A DNA stretch of 17,300 nt from Flexicrinis sp001567485 (GCA_030263635.1 SZPI01000100.1:1-17300); one strand, 5' to 3'. Positions 7,178 through 15,490 are shown, numbered from the stretch's first letter. Numbers and translations: made by a program. Notes: generated by a model from the sequence alone, not told the origin.

Positions 7178-9118
7178 TCAGCGTTCGAGGAACAGCAGAC
7201 CGTAACCATCGACGGTGGCGCGCCAACCGGCAGGGACGTAGGTCGTCGCGTCAAGCTGCGCGACCAGCGCGGGGCCGTCGAAGCGGGATCCGGGCGTGAG
7301 TTCGGCGCGCTCGTAGACGCCGCCGTCGAGATCGCGCGGGACAGGCTGCTGCCACGCGAACTCCGGCGCGTCGATTGCGCCGATGCCACGCGCCCGCACG
7401 GTGACGACCTGACACGGGCGGTTGGAGAACGCGTGCCCGTAAGCGGCGCGGTGGGCGTCATGGAAGCGTTCGGCCAGCGCCGTGCCATCCGCCGTGAACG
7501 GCACGCTCAGTTCGTAGGCTTGACCGAGGTAGTGCATCTCGGCGGTGACTTCGTGCTGGATGCGCTCCGGGGCGATCCTTTCCTTCTGAAGTTCAGCGAT
7601 GCACGCCTGCACCGCGTCGCGCGCCGTCGCGTCCGACTCAACCAATGGCTGTCCCGCCACGACCGGCTCCATCACCGAGCGCGCACGGGTGACTTCGATG
7701 CGGGCCAACAGCAGGCCGAGCGCGCACAGCACGCCGGGGCTGGGCGGGATCATCACGCGGCGAATGCCCAACCGTTCGGCGATCTCACAGGCATGCAAGC
7801 CGCCGGCCCCGCCGAACGCCATCAGCGCGAACCGGCGTGGGTCATGCCCGCGCGCCACGCTCACCCGCCGCACCGCGCGTTCGATGTTGGCGTTGGCGAC
7901 CTCGATCACACCGAGCGCGGCGTCCTCGGCGGTGCGCCCGAACTGCGCGCCGAGTTCGGCCAGCGCGTGGCGGGCGGCGTTCGCGTCGATGCGCATCTGC
8001 CCGCCGAGGAAGCGCGCCGGGTCGATGCGACCCAGCACGACGTTGGCATCGGTGACGGTGGGGAGCGTGCCGCCGCGTCCATAACACACAGGGCCGGGCT
8101 GCGCCCCCGCCGACTCCGGCCCGACGCGCAGCGCGCCGCCGGCGTCAAGCCGCGCGATCGACCCGCCCCCTGCGCCCACCGTCTCGATGTCGAGCATCGG
8201 GATTTGCAGCGGCAGGCCGTCAATTTGCGCGTCGCGGCGAAGCTGCACATCACCGGGGCACAGCGCCACGTCGGTCGAGGTGCCGCCCATGTCGAGCGTG
8301 ATGATGTCCGCGATGTGGCGCAGTTTCGCCAAGTGCAGCGCGCCGATCACGCCGGCGGCCGGCCCGCTGAGCGCGGTTTGCACCGCCTCGGTCGAGACGC
8401 GCGCCGCGCTCATCACCCCGCCGTCGGAGCGCATCACGCGCAGCGGGGCGGGGATCGCGTTCACCAGCGCCTGCACATAGCGCGACATCACGGGCCGGAC
8501 ATACGCCTCCATGACGGTCGTGCTGGCGCGCTCGTATTCGCGGAACTCGCGCAGCACGTCGCTCGACAGCGCCACCGGGAACGACTCCCCGAACGCGGCG
8601 CGCAGCCGGCCGCCGACCGTTTGCTCATGCGCCGGGTTGACGAAGCTGTGCAGCAGACAGACGGCGACAGCCTCGACCTTGAGCGCGGCGAGCTGATCGA
8701 TCACACGGTCGAGCGCGTCCACGTCCAGCGGGATCAGCACGTCCCCCGTGTAGTCAAGCCGTTCGACGACCTCGAAGGCACGCTCGCGCGGGATCAGCGG
8801 CGGCGGGATGACCGGATGCAGCGCGTACAGGTCGGGCCGTTCCTGCCGGCCGATTTCGAGCAGGTCGCGGAAGCCGGCTGTGACGAGAAACGCCGCCTGA
8901 GCGCCCTTGCGTTCGAGGATCGCGTTAGTGGCGACGGTCGATCCATGGGCGACGCTTTCGACGGCGCTCATGTCGCCGCCGGTGACGTCGGCGATGCCCG
9001 CCAGCATACCGCGCGAGGGGTCGTCCGGCGTGCTGCTCAGTTTATGAATCCGCAGTGCGCCGTCTTCGAGGACGACGATGTCGGTGAACGTCCCGCCGAT
9101 GTCTACGCCGATGTGCAT
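7178..9118 (-). CDS. hyuA: Hydantoinase/oxoprolinase subunit A family protein (HyuA-like)
   Basis: The 646-residue protein belongs to the ATP-dependent N-methylhydantoinase, 5-oxoprolinase and acetone-carboxylase beta-type family, which uses ATP to open or carboxylate small amide or ketone substrates. Both ASKHA phosphate-binding motifs are present: DIGGTFTD (6-13) and DMGGTSTD (276-283). GSTVATNAI (59-67), SGPAAG (251-256), the glycine-rich GPESAGAQPGPVCYGRGG (333-350) and FGGAGGLHA (435-443) also fit. The protein runs from the expected N-terminal MHIGVDIGG to a normal C-terminal GYGLLFLER, so it looks complete. The usual partner HyuB is not adjacent: downstream lie repeats and the opposed terminase. 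The start is 29 bases after the HEPN stop, on the same strand. Substrate cannot be assigned; no obvious ribosome binding site is seen. Confidence 0.92.
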   Translation of the reverse strand: MHIGVDIGGTFTDIVVLEDGALRIHKLSSTPDDPSRGMLAGIADVTGGDMSAVESVAHGSTVATNAILERKGAQAAFLVTAGFRDLLEIGRQERPDLYALHPVIPPPLIPRERAFEVVERLDYTGDVLIPLDVDALDRVIDQLAALKVEAVAVCLLHSFVNPAHEQTVGGRLRAAFGESFPVALSSDVLREFREYERASTTVMEAYVRPVMSRYVQALVNAIPAPLRVMRSDGGVMSAARVSTEAVQTALSGPAAGVIGALHLAKLRHIADIITLDMGGTSTDVALCPGDVQLRRDAQIDGLPLQIPMLDIETVGAGGGSIARLDAGGALRVGPESAGAQPGPVCYGRGGTLPTVTDANVVLGRIDPARFLGGQMRIDANAARHALAELGAQFGRTAEDAALGVIEVANANIERAVRRVSVARGHDPRRFALMAFGGAGGLHACEIAERLGIRRVMIPPSPGVLCALGLLLARIEVTRARSVMEPVVAGQPLVESDATARDAVQACIAELQKERIAPERIQHEVTAEMHYLGQAYELSVPFTADGTALAERFHDAHRAAYGHAFSNRPCQVVTVRARGIGAIDAPEFAWQQPVPRDLDGGVYERAELTPGSRFDGPALVAQLDATTYVPAGWRATVDGYGLLFLER

Positions 9119-9147
9119 GAGGTTTGTCCGTGTGTGATGCGCACGCG

Positions 9148-9498
9148 CTATGCCTTGTCGAGCCGGTAGCGGCTGAGATAATCGTCGAGCGCCTTTTCGA
9201 TAGCCGGGACATCGTAAACGGCGGTGCGATACAACGTGCGCGGGTTGATCGTGAAATGCTCGTGCGCCAGCATGTTACGCATCAGGCGCAAGTCCTGCCA
9301 CGGGATGTCGTCCAGATCGTGCCGGGTGCTGCTGTAGACGTGCTTGGACGCCTCGCCGAGCGCCAGCAGTTCAAACGACACGGCGTAGGTGGCCTGCTCG
9401 TCCAACACAAAGTCGTCGATGTCCACGCCGTCGACAATCGTCCGGATCCGCTCACAGGCGAATTTCATGTCAATCAGATTCACCACGTCGTTCTTCAT
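9148..9498 (-). CDS. hepT: HEPN-domain protein, HepT-like toxin (DUF86 family)
   Basis: The 116-residue protein matches the HEPN/DUF86 pattern: an N-terminal helix beginning MKNDVVNLIDMKFACERI, the middle ALGEASKHV, and the RNase signature R74-N-M-L-A-H79. In HepT/MntA toxin-antitoxin pairs the HEPN protein is an RNase and the adjacent MNT enzyme silences it by AMPylating the Tyr in RX4HXY. Here that position is His81 (AHEHF), an unusual substitution; Tyr90 and Tyr95 lie nearby. The start at 9498 overlaps the MNT gene by 29 bases. A later ATG at 9468 would fall one base after the MNT stop, but would remove part of the first helix. Whether it is an active toxin, or regulated differently, is unknown. 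Confidence 0.85.
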   Translation of the reverse strand: MKNDVVNLIDMKFACERIRTIVDGVDIDDFVLDEQATYAVSFELLALGEASKHVYSSTRHDLDDIPWQDLRLMRNMLAHEHFTINPRTLYRTAVYDVPAIEKALDDYLSRYRLDKA

Positions 9499-9832
9499 AG
9501 ATCGTCTCGAGTGTATTGAGGATTGATTCACGGCGCAGGTCGTTGTGATCGTTCTGCACCGCGTCGTACTCGCCCAGATCGATCGTGCGCCCGCCGTAGA
9601 GACTGCCCAGCTCGCGCTCCATGCGCACCAGATCGAGCAGGGTGTGCTGCGTGTCCGGCTCGAACGTGGCGACCATGTCGATGTCGCTGTCGGGGCGGAA
9701 GTCGTCGCGCAGGGCCGATCCGAACATCTGCAGCCTTGTGATTCCCCAGCGATGGCAGAAGCGCGTGATCGCCGCACGCGAGGCGAACACATGCTGCGAA
9801 CGTTGATAGTGACGACGACGGCGGCGGGGCAT
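9470..9832 (-). CDS. mntA: MNT-type nucleotidyltransferase, HepT-partner antitoxin
   Basis: The 120-residue protein has a strongly basic start (MPRRRRRHYQR) and a minimal nucleotidyltransferase domain. G38-S39, ten residues, then D50-x-D52 give the GSX10DXD signature, and D85 (TIDL) fits the third metal-binding acid. The family transfers AMP from ATP to a protein; with HEPN partners it acts as the antitoxin. ATG 9832 shares its A with the TGA stop of the PBP-like gene (TGATG), which implies coupled translation. The HEPN gene begins before this gene ends. Order MNT then HEPN, with overlap, is the classic arrangement of the module. Confidence 0.87.
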   Translation of the reverse strand: MPRRRRRHYQRSQHVFASRAAITRFCHRWGITRLQMFGSALRDDFRPDSDIDMVATFEPDTQHTLLDLVRMERELGSLYGGRTIDLGEYDAVQNDHNDLRRESILNTLETIYEERRGESD

Positions 9833-12771
9833 CAGCGCGCGACCTCCACAGTAAGCACGGTGCTGGTATTCGAGCTGCCGGCGGCGTCGAACGCGACCGC
9901 CTCGAACGTCTCGACGCCGACCGCTGTGATCGGGTGATGATAGGTGAACGGCCCTTCGCGCAGCGTGGCGACGAGGCGGCCTTCGTTGTAGATCTCGACG
10001 CGGTCGAGCGCGAGGTTGTCGGCCACGATCACGCTGATCGGGATGGCCTCCTCGCTTGGGAAGCGGTACACCTTGCCCGGCTCGCCGGCGTTGAGCACGA
10101 CGGTGGGCGGGATGTTGTCGACGCGCACCTGCACGACGCTGCGCTCGCGCGTGCCGTCGGTGCGGACGGCGGTCAGTTCGAGCGTGTAGACGCCGTCGAG
10201 GCCGGTCGTGTCCCACCGTCCCAACGCGCCATCTTGCGGCGGTTCGGTCTGCAAGCCGCCGATGCTCACCCACTCGGTCGGGTTGATCCCCGCGCCGAAC
10301 GCGAGCTGATACGAGCGCAGGTCGGCCGGTACGGCGCCGCGCACGTCGACCAACCCGCGCAGCCACGCCAACGCCTCAGGGCGCGAGATGGTTGTCGCGG
10401 TGAACGGCGAGTCGGCGGCGCGGGTGAGGGTATCGTAATCTTCGGGCGGCAGGGGCTGGCGGTTAGCGCGCCACCAGTCGAGCGCCTCGTCAGGCGGGAT
10501 GAAGTACGTCTCGGTGATGCGGCGGCCGGCCGGCGTGTTGGCGGTCGCGCGCTGCAAGGTCTGGCTGTTGAGTTCGATCGCCTGCCAGTACGTGTCCTGT
10601 GTGAACGGCTGAATGCCAGCGATGAAGATTTCGCGGCGGGTGGGACAGGCGCCGTTCGGCAGCAGGCCGCTGCGCTGACACACGGCGAGTTCGATGATGT
10701 TGGCCGGGCGTCCCCAGTCGGAGGCGGGCTGTCCGGCATGCACGCGCTCGCTGATCGCACGGTAGAGCGCCGTCGAGCCGTCGGTAGAGTCGGCTTTGAA
10801 GCCCATCGGCGCGCCGTCGCTGCGTGTCAGATGCACGGCGATGCTGTACTGTGGAGTCGTCCCGACCGTCCAATCGTCGCGCCGGTCGCTGGTGATAGTG
10901 TTGATCAGCGCGGTGGGGCGCGGCGGCGCAAGCAGGCTCTGCGTGCCGTACTTCTGCGCCTTGATGATCGGGTCGCTGAATACGCTGGTGACGAGATAGC
11001 CCAGTTCCGGCGCGTCGCTGAAGATGTTGACGCGCCACGCGTCGGCTTCGTAGTCCCACAACACGCGCCCTTCGGCGTCCACGATACGCGTCACCGCGAC
11101 CGGATCCCGGTTGCGCGCGCCGGCCGACCGGGGCGTGACCGGCACCCCGTACATATCGCCGAGCGCGCTCAGCACGCTGTAGGCATACGCCATGTCCAAC
11201 GGCGCGACTTGGCCGCCGCGTTCGAGCAAACTCAGGTCGTACAGATCGTCGTTGAGCGTGTTGATGCCCAGCCGGCGGGCGGTGCGCAGAATGCTGGACA
11301 TGCCGTGGTTGTCGGCGATCTGCACCAGCGGCGGCAGGCGGTTGGTGGCGGCCGCTTCGCGCAGGCTGATCGGGCCGGAGAACGTGCCGTCGGCGTTGGC
11401 CGGCTGATAGATCATGCCCTCGCTGGCGCCGGGGAAACGGCGCGGGATGTCGAGCAGCATGGTGGCCGGCGTGTACTGCGTGTTCTGCTGGCGCTCGCGG
11501 AACCCCTCGAACACGACGAACGGGGCGAGTGTCTGACCCGGTTGAGCGCCGGCGCGAGAAGCCTGCCCGGACATCGCCAGCAGGCGGCCGGTTTCGACGT
11601 CGATAATCACAATGGAGCCGGTGTCCGGCACGTCGCCGTCAAGCGGGGCGATATGCGCGAGGGTCGCTTCGGCCTCGCACGGCGATCCGTCCGCCGCGCG
11701 CCAGATCGGCGTCTCACCGCGCAGCACGGCGAGGTGGTTGTTCAACGCACAATCGGCCTGCCGCTGCAAGCCGAGGTCGAGCGCCGTCGTGACGGTCAAG
11801 CCGCCGCGTGACACCATGCGCCCGCCGTCCAGCCCCAGCGCGTTGAGGATCTGCTCGGTCTGGCGGCGCGCATAGAGGCTGTATTCGGGCGCGTAATCGG
11901 GGGCTTGGCTGGCGCCGGGGTGCAGCGGCGTGACCAGCCGGCTGGCCGCGTCGAATTCCGCCTGTGTGATGAGGCCGGACGTGAGCATGCGGCGCAGGGT
12001 GTCGGCCTGTCGGCCGCGCGCGGCCTGCTCGTCGTTGAACGGGTTGAACTGGGGCGCCGTGGCGATGCTCGCCAGCAGCGCCGCTTCATCGAGCGACAGC
12101 GCAGACGCCGGCTTGCCGAGATACACCTGCGCGGCAGCCTCGATGCCATACGCTTCGCTGCCGTAGTAGTTGGTATTGAGATGCCACTCCAGCACCTCGC
12201 GCGGAGAGTAGCGCCGGTTGATCTCGGCGACGAGCGCGATCTCGCGGCTGACGTCGGCGGCGCTGGGCTGTTCGGGCAGCGGCGCGACGACGTTGCGAAC
12301 CAGCCGCGACGTGAGCGACGTTGAAAGCTCGATCGGGCCGTCCATGATGTTCTGCCACAACAGCGCCACCGTTGCGGCGAGGTTGAACTGCGTCGTTTCG
12401 AGAAACGCCGGGTCTTCCACGATCAGCGTGGCGTCCAGCACGAACGGCGGCAGCGAATCGAGCCGGATCCACTCGCGCGCGCTGCCGAGCGGATCGCTGA
12501 CGGTGAACAGCGTGGTGCGTCCGGTGCTGTCCGTCAGCCGCGTGATACCGTCGCTCTCCAAGAACGTCGTCTCGACGGGCGAGGGCAGCCCGTCGATAGC
12601 GTTGAAATAGACGTATGCAGCGCCGCCGATGAGGATCGACAGCGGCACGACGACCACCACCAGCGCGACCGTCAGCCAGATGCCGGCCCAGATGCGCGTG
12701 CGTGTCGATTGTGCGGCGCGCCGGGCCTTACGCGCCCGCCGCCGAAGGATGATCTGAGTCGCCGAAGCCAT
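9832..12771 (-). CDS. Class A penicillin-binding-protein-like protein with inactivated transpeptidase
   Basis: The 979-residue protein has a basic cytoplasmic tail, one membrane helix (about 28-57), a GT51 glycosyltransferase-like domain (about 65-310), a transpeptidase-like domain (about 385-680) and C-terminal beta domains (about 830-979). GT51 Glu residues are kept (E119 in VEDPAF, E177 in SREIALVAE), as is the LNTNYYGSEAYGIEAAA stretch. The GGSTITQQ motif has become LSTSLTSR (149-156). In the transpeptidase, the SxxK site PGSTFKP reads PGQTLAP (411-417), SxN reads TNR (476-478), and KTG reads INT (623-625), while SDRRDDWTVGTTP after it is preserved. By family knowledge it cannot crosslink peptidoglycan; residual glycosyltransfer, scaffolding or sensing are possible. 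The frame is intact throughout, so it is unlikely to be decaying. The MNT gene is coupled to its stop. Confidence 0.88.
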   Translation of the reverse strand: MASATQIILRRRARKARRAAQSTRTRIWAGIWLTVALVVVVVPLSILIGGAAYVYFNAIDGLPSPVETTFLESDGITRLTDSTGRTTLFTVSDPLGSAREWIRLDSLPPFVLDATLIVEDPAFLETTQFNLAATVALLWQNIMDGPIELSTSLTSRLVRNVVAPLPEQPSAADVSREIALVAEINRRYSPREVLEWHLNTNYYGSEAYGIEAAAQVYLGKPASALSLDEAALLASIATAPQFNPFNDEQAARGRQADTLRRMLTSGLITQAEFDAASRLVTPLHPGASQAPDYAPEYSLYARRQTEQILNALGLDGGRMVSRGGLTVTTALDLGLQRQADCALNNHLAVLRGETPIWRAADGSPCEAEATLAHIAPLDGDVPDTGSIVIIDVETGRLLAMSGQASRAGAQPGQTLAPFVVFEGFRERQQNTQYTPATMLLDIPRRFPGASEGMIYQPANADGTFSGPISLREAAATNRLPPLVQIADNHGMSSILRTARRLGINTLNDDLYDLSLLERGGQVAPLDMAYAYSVLSALGDMYGVPVTPRSAGARNRDPVAVTRIVDAEGRVLWDYEADAWRVNIFSDAPELGYLVTSVFSDPIIKAQKYGTQSLLAPPRPTALINTITSDRRDDWTVGTTPQYSIAVHLTRSDGAPMGFKADSTDGSTALYRAISERVHAGQPASDWGRPANIIELAVCQRSGLLPNGACPTRREIFIAGIQPFTQDTYWQAIELNSQTLQRATANTPAGRRITETYFIPPDEALDWWRANRQPLPPEDYDTLTRAADSPFTATTISRPEALAWLRGLVDVRGAVPADLRSYQLAFGAGINPTEWVSIGGLQTEPPQDGALGRWDTTGLDGVYTLELTAVRTDGTRERSVVQVRVDNIPPTVVLNAGEPGKVYRFPSEEAIPISVIVADNLALDRVEIYNEGRLVATLREGPFTYHHPITAVGVETFEAVAFDAAGSSNTSTVLTVEVAR

Positions 12772-12970
12772 GATCGTTCGTTACTGAGACCAGACGATGT
12801 CGGCCTAGTATAACGTCTTTGAGGGTCAGGGGGCAGGAAGGACAGCCTGCCGGGGGATTAAGGCGAGGTTCCAGACGGCGGATTATCATTCCACCGGCGC
12901 TCCGTCTTAGAACGATAACGACACACCCATGACACATCGTCGTGCGACACGGAAACGATGAACGTTGCGC

Positions 12971-13273
12971 TCACTCGTCGTAGACGCCGTGGCGTGTCCG
13001 AAACCCGGTGTACTGATCCGTCGCGGCCTCCCACGTATACGCGACGTTGATCACGCGTGCGCCGCTGGGGCCGTGGCGCAGCCAATCGAGCAGGGCTTGC
13101 AGGTCTTTGCGCGGCCCCTCGGCGATCACCTCGACGGTGCGCCCATCCGGCAGGTTCATGACCCAGCCCGACAGCCCCAATGCGAGCGCTTGCTGTGTGG
13201 TGTAATAGCGAAAGCTGACGCCCTGCACCCGTCCCGTGACTTTGGCGTGCAGGCGTTCGTGTGTGGCAGACAT
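12971..13273 (-). CDS. acyP: Acylphosphatase
   Basis: This small cytosolic enzyme hydrolyses carboxyl-phosphate bonds such as those of acyl phosphates. The 100-residue length is typical. The signature GRVQGVSFRYY gives catalytic R22, and GWVMNLPDG gives catalytic N40, followed by the usual VEVIAEG strand. ATG 13273 is preceded by a purine-rich AAGGGGG about eight bases upstream. The gene stands alone, divergent from the amidase at 13440 and downstream in orientation of nothing related. A TAAAAT -10-like box lies at 13300-13305 on the minus strand without a convincing -35. Confidence 0.93.
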   Translation of the reverse strand: MSATHERLHAKVTGRVQGVSFRYYTTQQALALGLSGWVMNLPDGRTVEVIAEGPRKDLQALLDWLRHGPSGARVINVAYTWEAATDQYTGFRTRHGVYDE

Positions 13274-13439
13274 ACGGGTCGCCCCCTTGCTCTGAGGCTA
13301 TTTTATCAGGAACGGCGGCGCTCAGGGACAAACGTCGCGGCCGGCTCACTTGGCGTTCTCTCGTCACGCATCGCCCGCGCCTTTTCGACAGCCGCGCTAC
13401 AATCGAAATCTGCTGCGCGACACCGCAAGGACGGTTCCT

Positions 13440-15014
13440 ATGACGCGTTCCGACGATTATGTCGATATGCAGGCCAAAGCACAGGCCGAAGACGCCGACA
13501 GCCCCCTCAAGCAGTCGTTGGACTTCACGCCGTTCGACGCGGCGATCGACGCGCTGACGCCGGGGCGCATCGGCGTGCTGGACGCGCGGATTCAGGGGGC
13601 CAGCGTCGCGCAAATCCAAGCCGCGCTGTCCCGGCGCGAGACGACGTCGGCCGAACTTGTCGCCTACTACGTCGAGCGCATCCGCCGGATCGACCACGGT
13701 CGGCACAACGCCGTCCTTGAGCTGAACCCGGACGCGCTGCGCATCGCCGCGCAGTTGGACGCCGAACGTTCGGAAGGGCGCGTGCGCGGGCCGCTGCACG
13801 GCATCCCGGTCACGCTCAAGGCGAATATCGGCACCGGTGACGCGATGCACACGTCGGCCGGGGCGGCCGCGCTGGCAGCCCTGATCACCGACCGCGACGC
13901 GTACCTCGTTACGCTGCTGCGCAAGGCCGGCGCGGTGATCCTCGCCAAGAACAACCTGTCGGAGTGGGCGAACTTCTACACGCAGGGATCGATCAACGGG
14001 TTCAGCGTGTTGGGTGGACATACGCGCAATCCGTTCGGCCTGTTCGATGCCGGCGGCAGCAGCAGCGGGTCGTGCGTCGCGGTGGCGCTCGGCCTTACGC
14101 CCCTGAGCATCGGCAGCGAGACGACCGGCAGCATCGTCTACCCGGCGTCACAGAACGGCGTCGTCGGCCTCAAGCCGTCGGTCGGGCTGGTGAGTCGTGA
14201 CCGGATCGTGCCGATCACCGACGCGTTCGATACGGCCGGCCCGCTGGCACGCACCGCCGCTGACGCCGCCGCGCTGATGATGGTTATCGCCAGCGACCGT
14301 GACGACACCGATCCGGCGTCGGCGGAGGCGATTGGCGGGTTCGGCCTCGACTACACTATCGGCCTCCAACCGGACGGGCTGCGCGGTGTTCGTGTCGGTC
14401 TGGTCACGCGTGAGGAGGACGTCCGCACCGGCGATTCTACAGTTCACGCACAGATCGCCCGTTGGCTGACCGGGGCGGGCGCGGTGGTCGTGCGTGTGCC
14501 GCCGCTGGCGGAGTTCGCCGGTAAGGAAACGGACGAACGGCTCGCCAGCGACAGCTTCCAGATCCTGCTCATGGGCTACCGGCTCGGTGTCGAGGCGTTC
14601 TTGCACGCGCAGGGCGATCGTGCGCCGATCCAGACGCTGGCGGAGCTGGTAGCCTATAACGCGGAGCAGGCGGAGGCGCGCGTCCCATACGGTCAGACGT
14701 ATATCGAACAAGCGGCCGGGCTGAGCGACGAGGTGTTGGCCCTTTACAACGACCTTGTCGACGCGACGGTGATCGCCTATCGGGACGCCATCAACGACGC
14801 GCTGCGCAAATACGATGTCGCGTTCTTCGCCGATTTCGCCAACTATGCCTCGCCGTATCATTCACGGGCCGGCTATCCCGCGCTTACCCTGCCGGCCGGC
14901 CGCCGTGACTCGGGCGAGCCGCTGGGCGTCACGCTCTTCAGCGGGTGGCTGCGCGACGCCGACCTGCTGCGCTGGGGCCATGCCTACGAGATCGCGCGGT
15001 CGGAGGCGGGATGA
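13440..15014 (+). CDS. Amidase-signature family enzyme
   Basis: The 524-residue protein belongs to the amidase-signature hydrolases, which cleave carboxamides with a Ser-cisSer-Lys triad. K127 lies in PVTLKANI, cis-Ser S207 in GGSSSGS, and nucleophile S231 in GSETTGSIVYP. The 24-residue spacing of the two serines equals that in fatty acid amide hydrolase. GVVGLKPS (240-247) follows as expected. No signal peptide is seen. I chose ATG 13440 because AAGGA sits eight bases upstream; the in-frame ATG 13350 would add 30 residues with no family character. The GatCAB partners are absent and the N-terminal 40 residues are atypical of GatA, so a stand-alone amidase is more likely than the glutamyl-tRNA amidotransferase. 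Substrate unknown. Its TGA overlaps the next ATG. Confidence 0.9.
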   Translation: MTRSDDYVDMQAKAQAEDADSPLKQSLDFTPFDAAIDALTPGRIGVLDARIQGASVAQIQAALSRRETTSAELVAYYVERIRRIDHGRHNAVLELNPDALRIAAQLDAERSEGRVRGPLHGIPVTLKANIGTGDAMHTSAGAAALAALITDRDAYLVTLLRKAGAVILAKNNLSEWANFYTQGSINGFSVLGGHTRNPFGLFDAGGSSSGSCVAVALGLTPLSIGSETTGSIVYPASQNGVVGLKPSVGLVSRDRIVPITDAFDTAGPLARTAADAAALMMVIASDRDDTDPASAEAIGGFGLDYTIGLQPDGLRGVRVGLVTREEDVRTGDSTVHAQIARWLTGAGAVVVRVPPLAEFAGKETDERLASDSFQILLMGYRLGVEAFLHAQGDRAPIQTLAELVAYNAEQAEARVPYGQTYIEQAAGLSDEVLALYNDLVDATVIAYRDAINDALRKYDVAFFADFANYASPYHSRAGYPALTLPAGRRDSGEPLGVTLFSGWLRDADLLRWGHAYEIARSEAG

Positions 15015-15490
15015 GCGAGATGTCTGGCTGGCGGATCGTCAACTGGGGGCTGTACGGTTGGATCGAGACGGCGCTCAAGGGAATCGCGCTGGTGATCGGG
15101 GTCGCGGCGGCGCTGAATACCTCCGGCGCGCCGCTTGCGCTCGACGGGCATCCACGCCTGCTGGCGGTACTGCTGCTCATCGGGCTGTCGCTCGGCACGC
15201 TGGTTCAACTGGCGTTCCGGGTGATCCAGCGCGAGGTCGTCTCCCTGCTGTTCGCCGTGCTGAACACCGCCGGACATGCCGGCATGGTGCTGGCGCTGCT
15301 GCGTGATCCCGCGCTTCAGGTCGCGCCGCTGCTGTTCTGCGGGTTCTATCTGCTGGGTGAACTCGCCAAACAGCGTTTCTTGCGCACCACCGGATACGTG
15401 GAGGGCGGCCTCGACAACGCAGTGATCGTCCGTACATCGCTGTTTGTCGTGTTGGTGTATACCGCGCTGATCGTGCTGTTTATCGTATAG
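15011..15490 (+). CDS. Small polytopic membrane protein of unknown function
   Basis: The 159-residue product has about four or five hydrophobic segments (roughly 18-36, 48-68, 76-97, 102-117 and 138-158) and few charges between them. I do not recognise the family. The ATG overlaps the amidase stop as ATGA, and GGAGG lies at 15002-15006, so translation is coupled to the amidase. An in-frame upstream ATG at 14945 lies inside the amidase gene and gives an Arg-rich, unlikely N-terminus. The coupling suggests a shared role, for example substrate entry or membrane placement, but that is inference. Confidence 0.8.
   Translation: MSEMSGWRIVNWGLYGWIETALKGIALVIGVAAALNTSGAPLALDGHPRLLAVLLLIGLSLGTLVQLAFRVIQREVVSLLFAVLNTAGHAGMVLALLRDPALQVAPLLFCGFYLLGELAKQRFLRTTGYVEGGLDNAVIVRTSLFVVLVYTALIVLFIV

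Noticed and set aside
7013..9169. 718-codon plus-strand open frame opposite the HyuA gene
   Set aside because: It is the mirror of a fully recognised HyuA coding region in GC-rich DNA. Its translation is Arg/His/Ala-rich with no family character.
9934..11811. 625-codon plus-strand open frame opposite the PBP-like gene
   Set aside because: Low-complexity Arg/Ala/Gly/Val translation and no motif, whereas the opposite strand carries a recognisable PBP architecture throughout.
12807..12812. TATACT -10-like box upstream of the PBP-like gene
   Set aside because: No -35-like hexamer lies 16-19 bases upstream. A single hexamer is too weak to call a promoter.
12858..14021. 387-codon minus-strand open frame across the acylphosphatase and amidase region
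   Set aside because: It runs antisense to the amidase active-site motifs and overlaps acylphosphatase in another frame. No family character.
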